NCBI RefSeq assembly: GCF_024055635.1
Contig: NZ_JAMXMB010000033.1
Coordinates: forward strand, 1-64,000
Length of the DNA: 64,000 bases
Reading direction: 5' to 3'
Source: Microbacterium yannicii
Lineage (GTDB): Bacteria; Actinomycetota; Actinomycetes; Actinomycetales; Microbacteriaceae
Positions 6,837 to 15,779 of the stretch are shown piece after piece (position 1 is the first letter of the stretch; every line of letters begins with the position of its first letter). The position numbers and the translations under genes were made by a program. Under the pieces are notes generated by a model, which ran no database searches, had not been told where the DNA came from, and saw only the letters and a list, made by a program, of their open reading frames with translations.

Positions 6837-9764
6837 TCAGTCCTCGCGCAGCAGCCGCACCGGTCCGACGAGGCCGTAGTCGCGCACGATCGCGTGCTGC
6901 GTGCGCCCTTCCCCGGTGAGCTGCGCCCCGATGTCGGGGACGCGCTCATAGTATCCGCGGGCGCGCAGCCGGTTGTTGAGCGAGCTCGACACCCGCACCG
7001 CCACGAGGTTGTCGCCGGGACGCAGATCCTCGGTGACGTCCACCACGGGATGCGCTGTGTCGAAGCCGCGCGCGCCGGCCTCTCTCACGCGCACCGATCC
7101 GAGGCCGCCGTTGGTCGAACCGAGGTCGAGCACATACCGGGCGCCCGCAGCGAGGTCCGGCACGGTCACCGTGGCGGTGTACTCGCCGATCCCCGAGACC
7201 TCAGGACCGACGGTGTCGAGCTGCGCCCAGGGCGCGAGGTCCACCTCGCCGGCATTCATGCGCGTGATCGCGGTCGCCGGCCGCACCTCGCGCGAGACGT
7301 AGCCGAGACCGGGGTCCTCGGTGAGCACCTCCGGCTCGCCGGCATCCCAGCTCTCGACCACCAGCCGCCACACGTCCAGGCGGGCGACCTCGACGGTGGC
7401 CGGAGCGGCCGAGTCGAGGTGATCCGCCGATCGATCCAGCACCACGACGGCCACCTCTCCCGGAGCCAGGGTCAGCTCGACGATCGTGCGCTCGCCGTCG
7501 ATGCGCGCGCCGCGATGGGGGCGCACCGCGCCGGTCCACGGGTCGAGGCGGTGGACCGCGCCCTCGCCGTCGAGCGCGATGCGCACCGTCGTCGGCTCCG
7601 CGGTCTCGTAGAGGAAGTGGTACGCGTACAGCACCGTGAGGTCGCCGTCCTGGCGCAGGTGGGTGAGCACGTGACTGTCGTCGTCGACGAACCGCGCGCG
7701 GCCCCCTGCGCCGAGGTCGTCCAGAGCGGCCACGACACCGGAGGGTCCGGCGACGCGGACCCCCGGCATCCGTCGCAGCTCCGCCATGATCGCGGCCAGC
7801 TCGTCGTCGCGGCCGTCGAGACCGGGAGTGGCGGTTGCCGCGCCCTCGTGCGTGCGGTGGCGACCGGCCATGAGCGACTCGAGCTCGCGCGCACCGTCGA
7901 CGATCACGAGGCGCAGCCCGCGCCGCGCGCAATCGCGCAGGTGCGCCGCGACGTCGGCGTCGAGCGTGCTCTGGTAGACGATCAGGGCGCGGTAGCCCGG
8001 GCCGTCGGGCTGCACCTCCTCGCCGTCGAACGACACGTCGTCGCGGAGCAGGAGCGAGCCGTCGAAGAACTCGTACGTGATGCCGGCGTCCTGCATGCCG
8101 AGGTCCTGCCACCAGTGGTTCTGGCGGTCGCGCATCCACATCGTGCCGTACGCGACCTCGTCGGGGATCCGCTCGCCGTTCGGGCCGATGAGCGCCATGC
8201 CGATGAGGTTGTCGGTGAAGTGGTCGGTTCGCAGGACGCCGACGTCGATGCGCGGGCGGCCGCGGCGCAGCGCGTACTGCAGGCGACCGATCGCGGCGGT
8301 CCACAGCGGGTAGAACTCCGAGCCGGGCTGGCGGGTGTCGAACCGTTCCGAGAACATCGGCCACATCCCCTCGTGGCCCGGCCACTCCGTGACGCCCTCG
8401 GCGCCCGCGGGGCTCGCCCAGCCGTGCAGCACGGTCTTGGTGATGCCGGCGGCGAGCTGCGTCGCGATGATCTGGTCGTAGAACCGGTGGTCGAGCATGT
8501 GATTGCGGGTCGTGGCGCCCGTCTCGGACGAGTACTGCTTGCCGAACAGGTGCGCCGGCCCCGCCATCAACCGGTACGCATCGATCTGCGCGCCGAACTC
8601 CAGCGACTCCGTCTCGATGCCGTCGACCTCGGGGCCGGGCCGCGTCAGCTCGAACGGCAGGCCGTAGCTGATCTCGGCACGCAGGGTCATGCCGACCTCG
8701 TGCAGAAAGGCCGCGAACGGCCGCAGCATGTTCTCGATGTAGAGGTCGGTGAGGGTGCGCACGTAGTCGAAGCGCACCTTCTCGACGGTGAGCCGGTCTG
8801 CTTCGTCGGCCGGCTGATGGTGATAGACGGTCGACACCGCCATGAACGGGGCGTCGCGCGTCAGGAAGGGCAGCCACGGCACGATGTCGTACCCGCGGCG
8901 CTCGCGGAACTCGTCGGCGAGCGTGAAGCCCCAGAACATGCCGCCCACACCGTACGTCGACAGCTCGAGCGAGTCCATGTACATCTGGGCGCGCGGGTTG
9001 CGGGCGATCTCGGCACGCAGCGCGGGCGTGAGGACCACGTCGTCCCAGTAGGCGATGACCGCGTCGACGCCGTCGCGGTCGAGGTAGTTCACGGTGTAGT
9101 TGATGCTTGCCGAGGGCGACGCGGTCTGCCCGGTGCCGTGCATCCAGTACGCGAAGAGCCGCCACTCGCCCTCATCGGGAGCGGTCCAGTCGAGCGACTC
9201 GTCCTGCGCCTGCGCGGTGAGATCGACGACGGATGCCGCATCCAGTCGTCCCTCGCCGGTCACGCGCGCCGCCACCACGGCGACGAGGTTCTGCTGCCTG
9301 ATCCTGCCGCGATGACCGGGCAGGGTCGTCTCGGCGATCGGGGCGTCGAGGTCGATGCGCGGGAGGGCGCCGGTGCGCGACTGACCGGCCGCGAGCGTCT
9401 CGTGCACGACATCGAGCTCCTGCGCGGCGGCACGCTGATCGGGGTCGATCGTCGGGAGGTTCGCGTTCGACCAGTTGGTGCCCGACGTGAAGCTCACCGA
9501 CATGCCGCGGCGGGTGGTCTCCTCGACCACGATCTGCGAGTCGTGCACCCACTCCTCGGAGCCCCAGCCGTAGCGGGCGTGATCGATCTCGCCCTCGTCC
9601 ATCGCGAGGAACTCCATGCCACCGAAGCCGAGACGGTGCGCGTCCGCGATCTCGCGCCGCAGTGTCGCATCGGTGTGCAGCCCCTCCGCCAGCCACCAAC
9701 GCAGCTCCGGGCGGAATTCGATGGCGGGGTCGGCGATCTCGCGCCGGAAGTCGTCGAGCGTCAT
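6837..9764 (-). CDS. GH106-like glycoside hydrolase (putative alpha-L-rhamnosidase)
   Basis: A 975-residue protein with the hallmarks of glycosyl hydrolases annotated as alpha-L-rhamnosidase-like GH106. It opens with RPELRWWLAEG and GFGGMEFLAM, then a long TIM-barrel region with Asp/Glu-rich stretches (FWGFTLADEF, FGKQYSSETGA, WPGHEGMWPMF), and ends with a beta-sandwich. There is no signal peptide, so it acts inside the cell, probably on imported rhamnosides or a similar plant glycoside. The divergent TetR gene and the downstream MarR gene are likely controllers. Substrate specificity is inferred from family only. Confidence 0.8.
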   Translation of the reverse strand: MTLDDFRREIADPAIEFRPELRWWLAEGLHTDATLRREIADAHRLGFGGMEFLAMDEGEIDHARYGWGSEEWVHDSQIVVEETTRRGMSVSFTSGTNWSNANLPTIDPDQRAAAQELDVVHETLAAGQSRTGALPRIDLDAPIAETTLPGHRGRIRQQNLVAVVAARVTGEGRLDAASVVDLTAQAQDESLDWTAPDEGEWRLFAYWMHGTGQTASPSASINYTVNYLDRDGVDAVIAYWDDVVLTPALRAEIARNPRAQMYMDSLELSTYGVGGMFWGFTLADEFRERRGYDIVPWLPFLTRDAPFMAVSTVYHHQPADEADRLTVEKVRFDYVRTLTDLYIENMLRPFAAFLHEVGMTLRAEISYGLPFELTRPGPEVDGIETESLEFGAQIDAYRLMAGPAHLFGKQYSSETGATTRNHMLDHRFYDQIIATQLAAGITKTVLHGWASPAGAEGVTEWPGHEGMWPMFSERFDTRQPGSEFYPLWTAAIGRLQYALRRGRPRIDVGVLRTDHFTDNLIGMALIGPNGERIPDEVAYGTMWMRDRQNHWWQDLGMQDAGITYEFFDGSLLLRDDVSFDGEEVQPDGPGYRALIVYQSTLDADVAAHLRDCARRGLRLVIVDGARELESLMAGRHRTHEGAATATPGLDGRDDELAAIMAELRRMPGVRVAGPSGVVAALDDLGAGGRARFVDDDSHVLTHLRQDGDLTVLYAYHFLYETAEPTTVRIALDGEGAVHRLDPWTGAVRPHRGARIDGERTIVELTLAPGEVAVVVLDRSADHLDSAAPATVEVARLDVWRLVVESWDAGEPEVLTEDPGLGYVSREVRPATAITRMNAGEVDLAPWAQLDTVGPEVSGIGEYTATVTVPDLAAGARYVLDLGSTNGGLGSVRVREAGARGFDTAHPVVDVTEDLRPGDNLVAVRVSSSLNNRLRARGYYERVPDIGAQLTGEGRTQHAIVRDYGLVGPVRLLRED

Positions 9765-9790
9765 CGCGCGGCATCCATCCTGTGTGGGGA

Positions 9791-9825
9791 ACTGTCGTCA
9801 CGACAGTATGTATCGTCGCTGCGAC
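9791..9825. promoter_or_regulatory. Palindromic operator between GH106 and tetR genes
   Basis: A perfect 17-base palindrome, ACTGTCGT-C-ACGACAGT (9791-9807), is followed by a weaker related palindrome GTCG-CTG-CGAC (9815-9825). It sits 26 bases upstream of the glycosidase start in the divergent gap, the expected place for the TetR regulator's binding site. A TATACT -10 candidate for the tetR gene is at 9884-9889. Confidence 0.65.
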
Positions 9826-9910
9826 ATGACGCAAGAGCCATGCGGCACACCTGCACTCGCGGGTGTAATAGTGCACCCCTGCGTATACTCGTGCCCAGGG
9901 AGGTCGCACG

Positions 9911-10540
9911 GTGGCAGCGGACGCGGGGCAGGACCGGCGGATCGAGCGCTCGCGGGCGGCCGTGCTCGACGCGGCGACGACGGTGTTCCTGCGGGAGGGC
10001 TACGACGGCGCGAGCGTCGACGACATCGCCCGAGAGGCCGGCGTCGTCAAGCGCACCGTGTACAACGTCTTCGGCGACAAGGAGACGTTGTTCCGCGAGA
10101 CGATCCAGCGCTCGATCGAGGTCGCGGAGCGCTTCTCTGCCGAGCTCGTCGCAGAGACCGGACGCATGCGTGATGCGAACGACGACATCCCGCGTACGGC
10201 ACGCCGCCTCGCCGGCGCGGTGCTGCGCGGCCGGGTGCTCCCGCTGCGCCGGCTGCTCGTCAGTGAACTCCGCCGGTTCCCCGACCTCGCCGGCGAGTAC
10301 CGGCGGCGGGCACCCGAGACGGTCATGCGCGCGCTGGCGTCGGCTCTCCAGGATCTCGCCGACGCCGGCCAGTTGCGCATCGAGTCCGCCGACGTGGCGG
10401 CCGAGCACCTCGCGTTCCTCGTCATGGGCGCCGACATGGATCGCGGCATGTTCGACGAGCGGGCGACGCCGTCCGAAGCCCGCGTGCGTGAGCGGGCGGA
10501 TGCCGGTGCCGCGGCGTTCCTCCGCGCCTACGGCGTGTGA
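9911..10540 (+). CDS. TetR family transcriptional regulator
   Basis: A 209-residue TetR-type regulator. The helix-turn-helix is around residues 24-60 (REGYDGASVDDIAREAG, VKRTVYNVFGDKE), followed by a TetR C-terminal ligand domain with a truncated all-helical pocket. It starts at GTG 9911 with a GGGAGG ribosome site eight bases upstream. It is divergent from the glycosidase with an intervening perfect palindrome, so it most likely represses that gene and itself. The inducer is unknown. Confidence 0.92.
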   Translation: MAADAGQDRRIERSRAAVLDAATTVFLREGYDGASVDDIAREAGVVKRTVYNVFGDKETLFRETIQRSIEVAERFSAELVAETGRMRDANDDIPRTARRLAGAVLRGRVLPLRRLLVSELRRFPDLAGEYRRRAPETVMRALASALQDLADAGQLRIESADVAAEHLAFLVMGADMDRGMFDERATPSEARVRERADAGAAAFLRAYGV

Positions 10541-10582
10541 TCACGCCCGACGGAGCCGCTCACGCTCGGAATCTGCGTGGGC

Positions 10583-11278
10583 CTAGAACAGGCGCGGGGC
10601 GCCGGACTCGATGCCCTTCATGCCCTCGTAGTCGAGGGTGACGCAGCGGATGCCGCGGTCCGCGGCGAGCACCTTTGCCTGGGGCTTGATCTCCTGGGCG
10701 GCGAACACGCCCGTGACCGGCGCGAGGTGCGGGTCGCGGCCGAGCAGTTCGAGGTAGCGGGTGAGCTGCTCGACGCCGTCGATGTCGCCGCGGCGCTTGA
10801 CCTCGACGGCGATCGTGCCGCCTGCGGGATCGCGCAGCAGCAGGTCGACGGGTCCGATGGCCGTCGGGTACTCGCGGCGCACCAGGGTGACGCCGTCGCC
10901 GATGACGTCCACCTGTTCGGCGAGCAGGCGCTGCAGGTCGGCCTCTACCCCGTCCTTCCGAAGGCCCGGGTCGAGGCCGAGCTCGTGCGAGGTGTCATGC
11001 AGCACCTCGTAGATCCGCACCAGCAGGGCATCGCCGCTCTTCGCGTGCGTGACCCGCCAGTGCTCGAGCACTCCTGCCGCGGCGGATTCGGCATCCGGAA
11101 TCTCGACATCCAGGCGGCACGGCGGGCTCATCCAGTTGAGCGGCTTGTACGAGCCGCCGTCGGAGTGCACCAGCAACGAGCCGTCGCCCTTGTGCACCAG
11201 CAGGCGGGTCGCGAGCGGGAGGTGGGCGTTGAGGCGTCCCGTGTAATCCACGGAGCAGCGGGCGATGACGAGGCGCAC
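10583..11278 (-). CDS. nucS: Mismatch-specific endonuclease NucS (EndoMS)
   Basis: A 231-residue NucS protein. The N-terminal half is the DNA-binding/dimerisation domain. The C-terminal half is a RecB-type nuclease core with GPVDLLLRD (Asp145), AVEVKRR (Glu159, Lys161) and GVEQLTRY (Gln171), matching the catalytic set known from archaeal NucS. The C-terminal end is APRLF, where other family members carry the sliding-clamp contact. In actinobacteria NucS replaces MutS/MutL mismatch repair. Length and motifs are complete. It converges with the tetR gene. Confidence 0.96.
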   Translation of the reverse strand: MRLVIARCSVDYTGRLNAHLPLATRLLVHKGDGSLLVHSDGGSYKPLNWMSPPCRLDVEIPDAESAAAGVLEHWRVTHAKSGDALLVRIYEVLHDTSHELGLDPGLRKDGVEADLQRLLAEQVDVIGDGVTLVRREYPTAIGPVDLLLRDPAGGTIAVEVKRRGDIDGVEQLTRYLELLGRDPHLAPVTGVFAAQEIKPQAKVLAADRGIRCVTLDYEGMKGIESGAPRLF

Positions 11279-11545
11279 CCGAAGAGCCTAGCCCGCGGCC
11301 GCGCCGCGGTCTCGATGAGCTGATCCCGCGGTTGTCCGTCAGGACCCGACGGGCCTCGCCCGCCGACGCGTCGCCTCGGGGTGCCTTCCAGGAACCGTCG
11401 ACTAGCGTGAACATGCACGGCGAAGGCGTGGCCGAGGCCCGCGCTCGCCCTCGGATGGGCTCTCGCCGGCCCATTCGCCTGCCCTGACCGGCCGCCGCCC
11501 TCTGCCGCGGCCGGCGTCTGAAGCCGCCGCTGCGGAGGAGAACCG

Positions 11546-13042
11546 ATGAATGCACGCCGCCCCGATGCGACCGTCCACTTTCTGACGAGCACGACCGCCG
11601 AGCTCCACGTCGGCACCGATGTCGAGGAAGTCGTCGCCCCCGACAGCCTTGCGCTGCGCGACCGCGTCGTCGAGGAGATCAGGCAGCTGGCGGCCTCGAC
11701 GGGCGAGCCCGCTCACGCCACCCTCGTCGAGGGGACGTCGAGCTGGCCGCTGGTCGTGCACCCCGACGGCACCTGGGCGGAGTCGCTGGATGCCCCCACC
11801 GCCGATCCGGTGCCCGCTCCCGTGTCGGCATCCGCCCCGGCGGCTGCTCCCGCGGCGCCCCCTCCCGCGGCGCCTGCTCCGGTGTCCGCAATCCCGCCCG
11901 TACCTGCGACGGCGTCGGTTCCCCCGATGCCCGCGGTGCCTGCTGCGCCTGCCGCAGCGGCCGGGGCCGCCACGTCGGCTGTACCCGCCGCGGCGGAGCG
12001 CCGCCAGCCGGCGGCATCCGTCCCCCCGCAGCGGCGCGACCCGGCGACGCTGCCGCTCCCGGATCCGCGCGAGACGTCCGCGACCGGCGCCGACCGGCGC
12101 GAGCCGGCCAAGCCGACCGTCCATGACCTGCTCGAGTCGCGCAGCGGCGTCAGCCGCACCCGCGCGACCTCGGGGTGGCAAGGAGCCGTCCGGCGGGCAA
12201 CCGGCGGTCTCGTCTCGCCGGCGCCCGGCCGCGCCGAGCGCGACCGGCTCGATCGCCAGAAGCGCGTGCAGCGCCGCCTCGATGCGCCGCGCACGATCGT
12301 GGTGCTCAACCCCAAGGGCGGCGCGCACAAGACGACGAGCACGCTGCTGCTGGCGGCCACGTTCGGGACGGTGCGCGGCGGTGCGACGCTCGCGTGGGAC
12401 AACAACGAGACCCGCGGCACGCTGGGCTGGCGCGCACAGAACACCCCGCACCACCGGACCGCCGTCGACCTCCTCGAAGACATCGACGAGTTCTGGAACC
12501 CGAGCGGCTCCAGCCTCGCGGCGCTCGACACGTACGTGCGCACGCAGGTCGACGCCCGCTTCGACGTGCTGGCGTCCGACGAGGATGCCGCCGCATCCTC
12601 GACGATCGACTCCGCCGCGTTCGACCGGCTCCACTCGCTCCTGCGCCGCTACTACCGACTGATGATCGTCGACACCGGCAACAACATGCGCGCCTCCAAC
12701 TGGGTGGCGTCCGTCGCGGCTGCCGACCAGCTGGTGATCGTCTCCACCGTGCGGGAGGACACCGCGGCCAGCGCCGCGTGGCTGCTCGACGGGCTTCGTG
12801 AGAAGGGCTTCGGCGACAAGATCGATGACGCGGTCACCGTGCTCACCGCACCCTCGTCGCGCCCCGACCGCCGGCTCGAGGCCCGCCTCTCGCGTCACTT
12901 CGAGCAGGTGACCTCGGCGGTCGTCAACGCGCCGTTCGATCCGTCCCTGGTCGACGGCGGACCCATCGACTTCGACGCGCTGGCGCCCGAGACCCGCGAC
13001 GCGTGGCTGACGGTGGCGGCCACCGTCGCGGATCGCCTCTGA
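11546..13042 (+). CDS. MinD/ParA-like P-loop ATPase with Pro/Ala-rich N-terminal linker
   Basis: A 498-residue protein in three parts: a small N-terminal region (1-85), a Pro/Ala-rich disordered linker (about 86-165), and a ParA/MinD-type ATPase from about residue 249. The deviant Walker A motif is NPKGGAHKTT (255-264), with the signature Lys in KGG. VDTGNN at about 374-380 is the Walker B region. The layout recalls EspI-like ATPases of ESX (type VII) secretion loci. No WXG100 or EccC gene is in the window, so the link is only architectural. A GGAGGAG ribosome site supports the ATG at 11546. Confidence 0.82.
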   Translation: MNARRPDATVHFLTSTTAELHVGTDVEEVVAPDSLALRDRVVEEIRQLAASTGEPAHATLVEGTSSWPLVVHPDGTWAESLDAPTADPVPAPVSASAPAAAPAAPPPAAPAPVSAIPPVPATASVPPMPAVPAAPAAAAGAATSAVPAAAERRQPAASVPPQRRDPATLPLPDPRETSATGADRREPAKPTVHDLLESRSGVSRTRATSGWQGAVRRATGGLVSPAPGRAERDRLDRQKRVQRRLDAPRTIVVLNPKGGAHKTTSTLLLAATFGTVRGGATLAWDNNETRGTLGWRAQNTPHHRTAVDLLEDIDEFWNPSGSSLAALDTYVRTQVDARFDVLASDEDAAASSTIDSAAFDRLHSLLRRYYRLMIVDTGNNMRASNWVASVAAADQLVIVSTVREDTAASAAWLLDGLREKGFGDKIDDAVTVLTAPSSRPDRRLEARLSRHFEQVTSAVVNAPFDPSLVDGGPIDFDALAPETRDAWLTVAATVADRL

Positions 13043-13051
13043 GCTGACACT

Positions 13052-13079
13052 CGCCGGGACATCTGCGGATGCCCCGGCG
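13052..13079. terminator. Convergent terminator hairpin
   Basis: Twelve-base arms CGCCGGGACATC (13052-13063) and GATGCCCCGGCG (13068-13079) with one G-U-type mismatch and a four-base loop. It is placed exactly between the stops of the converging ATPase and MFS genes and contains a CGGATGCC word. Confidence 0.75.
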
Positions 13080-13088
13080 TGTTCCGCC

Positions 13089-14315
13089 CTAGTGGTGGTG
13101 GCCGACGCCGACCTGCGAGCCGGCGATCGGCTTCGCCGCGCCCGACGCGAGCCCCGACATCACGATGAGTCCGACGATGATCCAGAGGGTCGGCAGGATC
13201 CCGATCTCGTGGCTGATCCAGCCGAGGATCGGCGGTCCGCAGAGGAACGCCAGGTAGCCGATCGTGGCGGCGGCGGAGACGGATGCCGCGGCCTTGGCCG
13301 GATCGTCGGCAGCGGCCGACATGCCCAGCGGGAAGCCCAGCGATGCTCCCGCGCCCCACAGCGCCACACCGATGAAGGCGATCGGGAGCGACGGGGCGAG
13401 GATGAACATCACGAGGCCCACGCCCGCGGTCACGGCGAGGATCCGCAGCGTCCACACTCGGCCGATGCGGTCCACGAGCGGTCCGCCGAGGATGCGGAAG
13501 ACGGTCATCGCCACCGAGAAGACGGTGAGCGCGACAGCCCCGACGGCCTCGGTCTCGCCGTGTCCGTCGACCACCGCGATCGCGAGCCAGTCGTTCGCGC
13601 TGCCCTCGGCGAACGCCATGCCGAGCATGATCGCGCCGATCGCGTAGGTGCGGGGGTCGCGCCACACCGAGAGCAGCTCCGCGAAGCGTTCCCGACGGCT
13701 CGTGGTGGTCGCCGGGTCGTCGAGGACGACCTCGCGCGTCGGCACCGCGCGCAGCGAGATCAGCCCGGCGCCGAGCACCAGGACGGCCATGGCCCACAGG
13801 TGCCAGGCCACGCCGACGTTCCACGCGGCCATCGCCACGCCGATCCCCGCGCCGACGACGGTGCCGATGCTGAAGAAGGCGTGGAAGAGCGGCATGAGGG
13901 TGCGCTCGAACGCCTGCTCGACGGCCGCCGCCTCGACGTTCATCATGACGTCGGTGGAGCTCATGCCGATGCCCATGAGACCGAGGCCCACGGCGGTGAT
14001 CGCGTACGACTCGAGGAACTGCACGCCGAGTCCGACGACGACCAGACCCAGTGAGAAGGCGATGACCGTCGCGACCATGCCGCGCCGGGCGCCCCAGCGC
14101 ACCACGATGACGTTCGCCAGCGAGAGTCCGACGATGGAGGCGGCGCCGGAGACGAACAGCAGCACGCCGATCTGCAGATCGGTGATGCCCAGGTCGTTCT
14201 TCACCGCGGGCAGCCGCGACGCCCAGGACGCGAAGCCGAGGCCTGTCACGAAGAAGATCGTGAAGATCGCGGTGCGCCAGGCGACCAGCTGTGTCCGGGT
14301 GAGCACGGTATCCAT
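13089..14315 (-). CDS. MFS transporter (fucose permease-like)
   Basis: A 408-residue major facilitator superfamily protein with about twelve membrane segments. The loop between segments 2 and 3 (NVIVVRWGARRGM) carries the usual Arg-rich MFS signature, and a second GPLVDRIGRVWTL copy sits in the C-terminal half. The overall pattern (GLGFASWASRLPAVKNDLG) is typical of the YbjJ/fucose-permease-like group common in actinobacteria. The substrate is unknown, but the divergent LacI regulator and shared operator suggest a sugar or nucleoside. Three natural His residues end the protein. Confidence 0.88.
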   Translation of the reverse strand: MDTVLTRTQLVAWRTAIFTIFFVTGLGFASWASRLPAVKNDLGITDLQIGVLLFVSGAASIVGLSLANVIVVRWGARRGMVATVIAFSLGLVVVGLGVQFLESYAITAVGLGLMGIGMSSTDVMMNVEAAAVEQAFERTLMPLFHAFFSIGTVVGAGIGVAMAAWNVGVAWHLWAMAVLVLGAGLISLRAVPTREVVLDDPATTTSRRERFAELLSVWRDPRTYAIGAIMLGMAFAEGSANDWLAIAVVDGHGETEAVGAVALTVFSVAMTVFRILGGPLVDRIGRVWTLRILAVTAGVGLVMFILAPSLPIAFIGVALWGAGASLGFPLGMSAAADDPAKAAASVSAAATIGYLAFLCGPPILGWISHEIGILPTLWIIVGLIVMSGLASGAAKPIAGSQVGVGHHH

Positions 14316-14328
14316 CCCGACACTTTAC

Positions 14329-14340
14329 CGAATCGATTCG
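14329..14340. promoter_or_regulatory. LacI-type operator in divergent MFS/lacI promoter region
   Basis: CGAATCGATTCG is a perfect 12-base palindrome with a central CG, the usual form of LacI/GalR family operators. It lies 14 bases upstream of the MFS start and 47 bases before the LacI start, in the only gap between them. Confidence 0.7.
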
Positions 14341-14386
14341 ACCGGTCATCGCCGGGGCGGCTTCGACGGGCTACGATCGACACGAC

Positions 14387-15454
14387 ATGAGCCGTCAGGA
14401 TGCCGGTACCCGCCGTGCCACGATCTCGGACGTCGCCCGTGAGGCAGGCGTCTCGCCGTCGACGGCATCCGTGGTCTTCAGCGGCAAGACGCCCGTGTCG
14501 GAGGCCACCCGGCGCCGCGTGCTCGACGCCGCCGGCGCCCTGGGCTACACCGGTCCCGATCCGCGTGCCGCATCGCTGCGGCGCGGCCGCTCGGGCATCG
14601 TCGGGGTCGTGTTCGAGGAGCATCTGCGCACGGCCTTCCTCGATCCGGTGAAGACGCTGATGATGGACGGTCTCGCCGACGCGGTCACGCCCATCGGGGC
14701 CGGCCTCCTCCTGCTCCGCGACCACGAGCCCACCGGGGTCGGGCCCTCACTCACGACTGCGCCGCTCGATGCCGCGGTGCTCATCGGCTGCAGCGGGCTG
14801 CTGCGGGAGTCTCTCGAGACCGTCAAGGCACGCGGCATCCCGGTCGTCGTCATCGAAGGTGACGCGGGCGACGACGTCCCCCGCATCGGCCTCGACAACC
14901 GCGAGGCGCAGCGCCAGGCTGCCAGCCATCTGCGCACCCTCGGGCATCGCGAGGTCGCCGTCGTGGCGCTGCCGGTCCGCGCCGGCTGGGAGCGGGGCTG
15001 GATCCACGACGACACCGCGATCTCCGTCGACGTCACGCGCGGGCGGCTCGCGGGCGCACTGGACGTCTTCCCGGATGCCCGCACCTATGCCGCCGCCGGC
15101 AGCTTCATCGACGAGGGCCACGCCGCCGGACGAGAGATCTTCGCCGATCCGGATCGCCGGCCCACCGCCGTCATCGCGCAGAGCGATCTGCTCGCCGCCG
15201 GCGTCATCCGCGCGGCCGAGGAGGCGGGCCTGCGGGTGCCCGAGGACGTGAGCGTGACCGGTTTCGACGGCATCGTCGTGGACGGCCTCGCGCCGTACGA
15301 GCTGACGACGCTGGTGCAGCCCGCGGCCGACAAGGGCCGTGCCGCGGGCGCCGCTGTCGCCGCGATGCTGGAGGGTGAGCCGGCCGCCTCGATCCGCTTC
15401 ACCTGCATCTTCCGCGAAGGCAACACCACGGGTCCGGTCCCGGCCGACCGCTGA
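14387..15454 (+). CDS. LacI family transcriptional regulator
   Basis: A 355-residue LacI/GalR regulator. The N-terminal helix-turn-helix with hinge is ATISDVAREAGVSPSTASVV (about residues 11-30). The rest is a periplasmic-binding-protein-like sensor with the conserved PTAVIAQSDLLAAGVI and VTGFDG segments of the family. It probably binds the palindrome at 14329-14340 and controls the divergent MFS transporter. The effector is probably the transporter's substrate. The ATG at 14387 gives the usual short leader before the helix-turn-helix. Confidence 0.94.
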   Translation: MSRQDAGTRRATISDVAREAGVSPSTASVVFSGKTPVSEATRRRVLDAAGALGYTGPDPRAASLRRGRSGIVGVVFEEHLRTAFLDPVKTLMMDGLADAVTPIGAGLLLLRDHEPTGVGPSLTTAPLDAAVLIGCSGLLRESLETVKARGIPVVVIEGDAGDDVPRIGLDNREAQRQAASHLRTLGHREVAVVALPVRAGWERGWIHDDTAISVDVTRGRLAGALDVFPDARTYAAAGSFIDEGHAAGREIFADPDRRPTAVIAQSDLLAAGVIRAAEEAGLRVPEDVSVTGFDGIVVDGLAPYELTTLVQPAADKGRAAGAAVAAMLEGEPAASIRFTCIFREGNTTGPVPADR

Positions 15455-15779
15455 CCCGGCGCCCGCACCAGTGGGCCACCGCCTCGCTCTGCCACGCGGC
15501 TCGACCGGCGGCGGCGTGCCGCGGCATCCGTCTCCCTCGCGTCCTCACATGAGGAAGCGAGCTGAGATGAGGAGCGGCGCGCGGAGTGGGGGTCCTCGTG
15601 CCGGCACGTTTCCTCAAACGAGGACGCGACGGCACGTTGGATGCCCCGCGCGCCGGATCCATGCCGCGGCGGTCACGGGCCCGAAGGCGCCCGGTAGGAT
15701 GAATACGACACCCCGATCGCCTGGGCTCTGCGCCGTCCTTCGATGACTGGCGCGGGCCGACGACCACGAGGAGGCCCGA
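15455..15779. other. Leader/intergenic region upstream of the Mrp operon
   Basis: No gene is visible in these 325 bases. TCCTCA-CA-TGAGGA starts at 15541. A long-range inverted pair TCGCGTCCTC (15537-15546) and GAGGACGCGA (15620-15629) encloses several ATGAGGA-like repeats and CCTC-AAAC-GAGG. A TAGGAT -10 candidate (15695-15700) lies downstream of this structure. The repeats are therefore more likely a terminator of the LacI gene, an upstream regulatory site or a mobile remnant than an mRNA leader. Confidence 0.5.

Noticed and set aside
10577..11323. Plus-strand open frames across nucS, argG, purL and other genes.
   Set aside because: They are antisense shadows of well-supported genes, with no ribosome sites and Arg/His-rich composition typical of shadow frames in GC-rich DNA.
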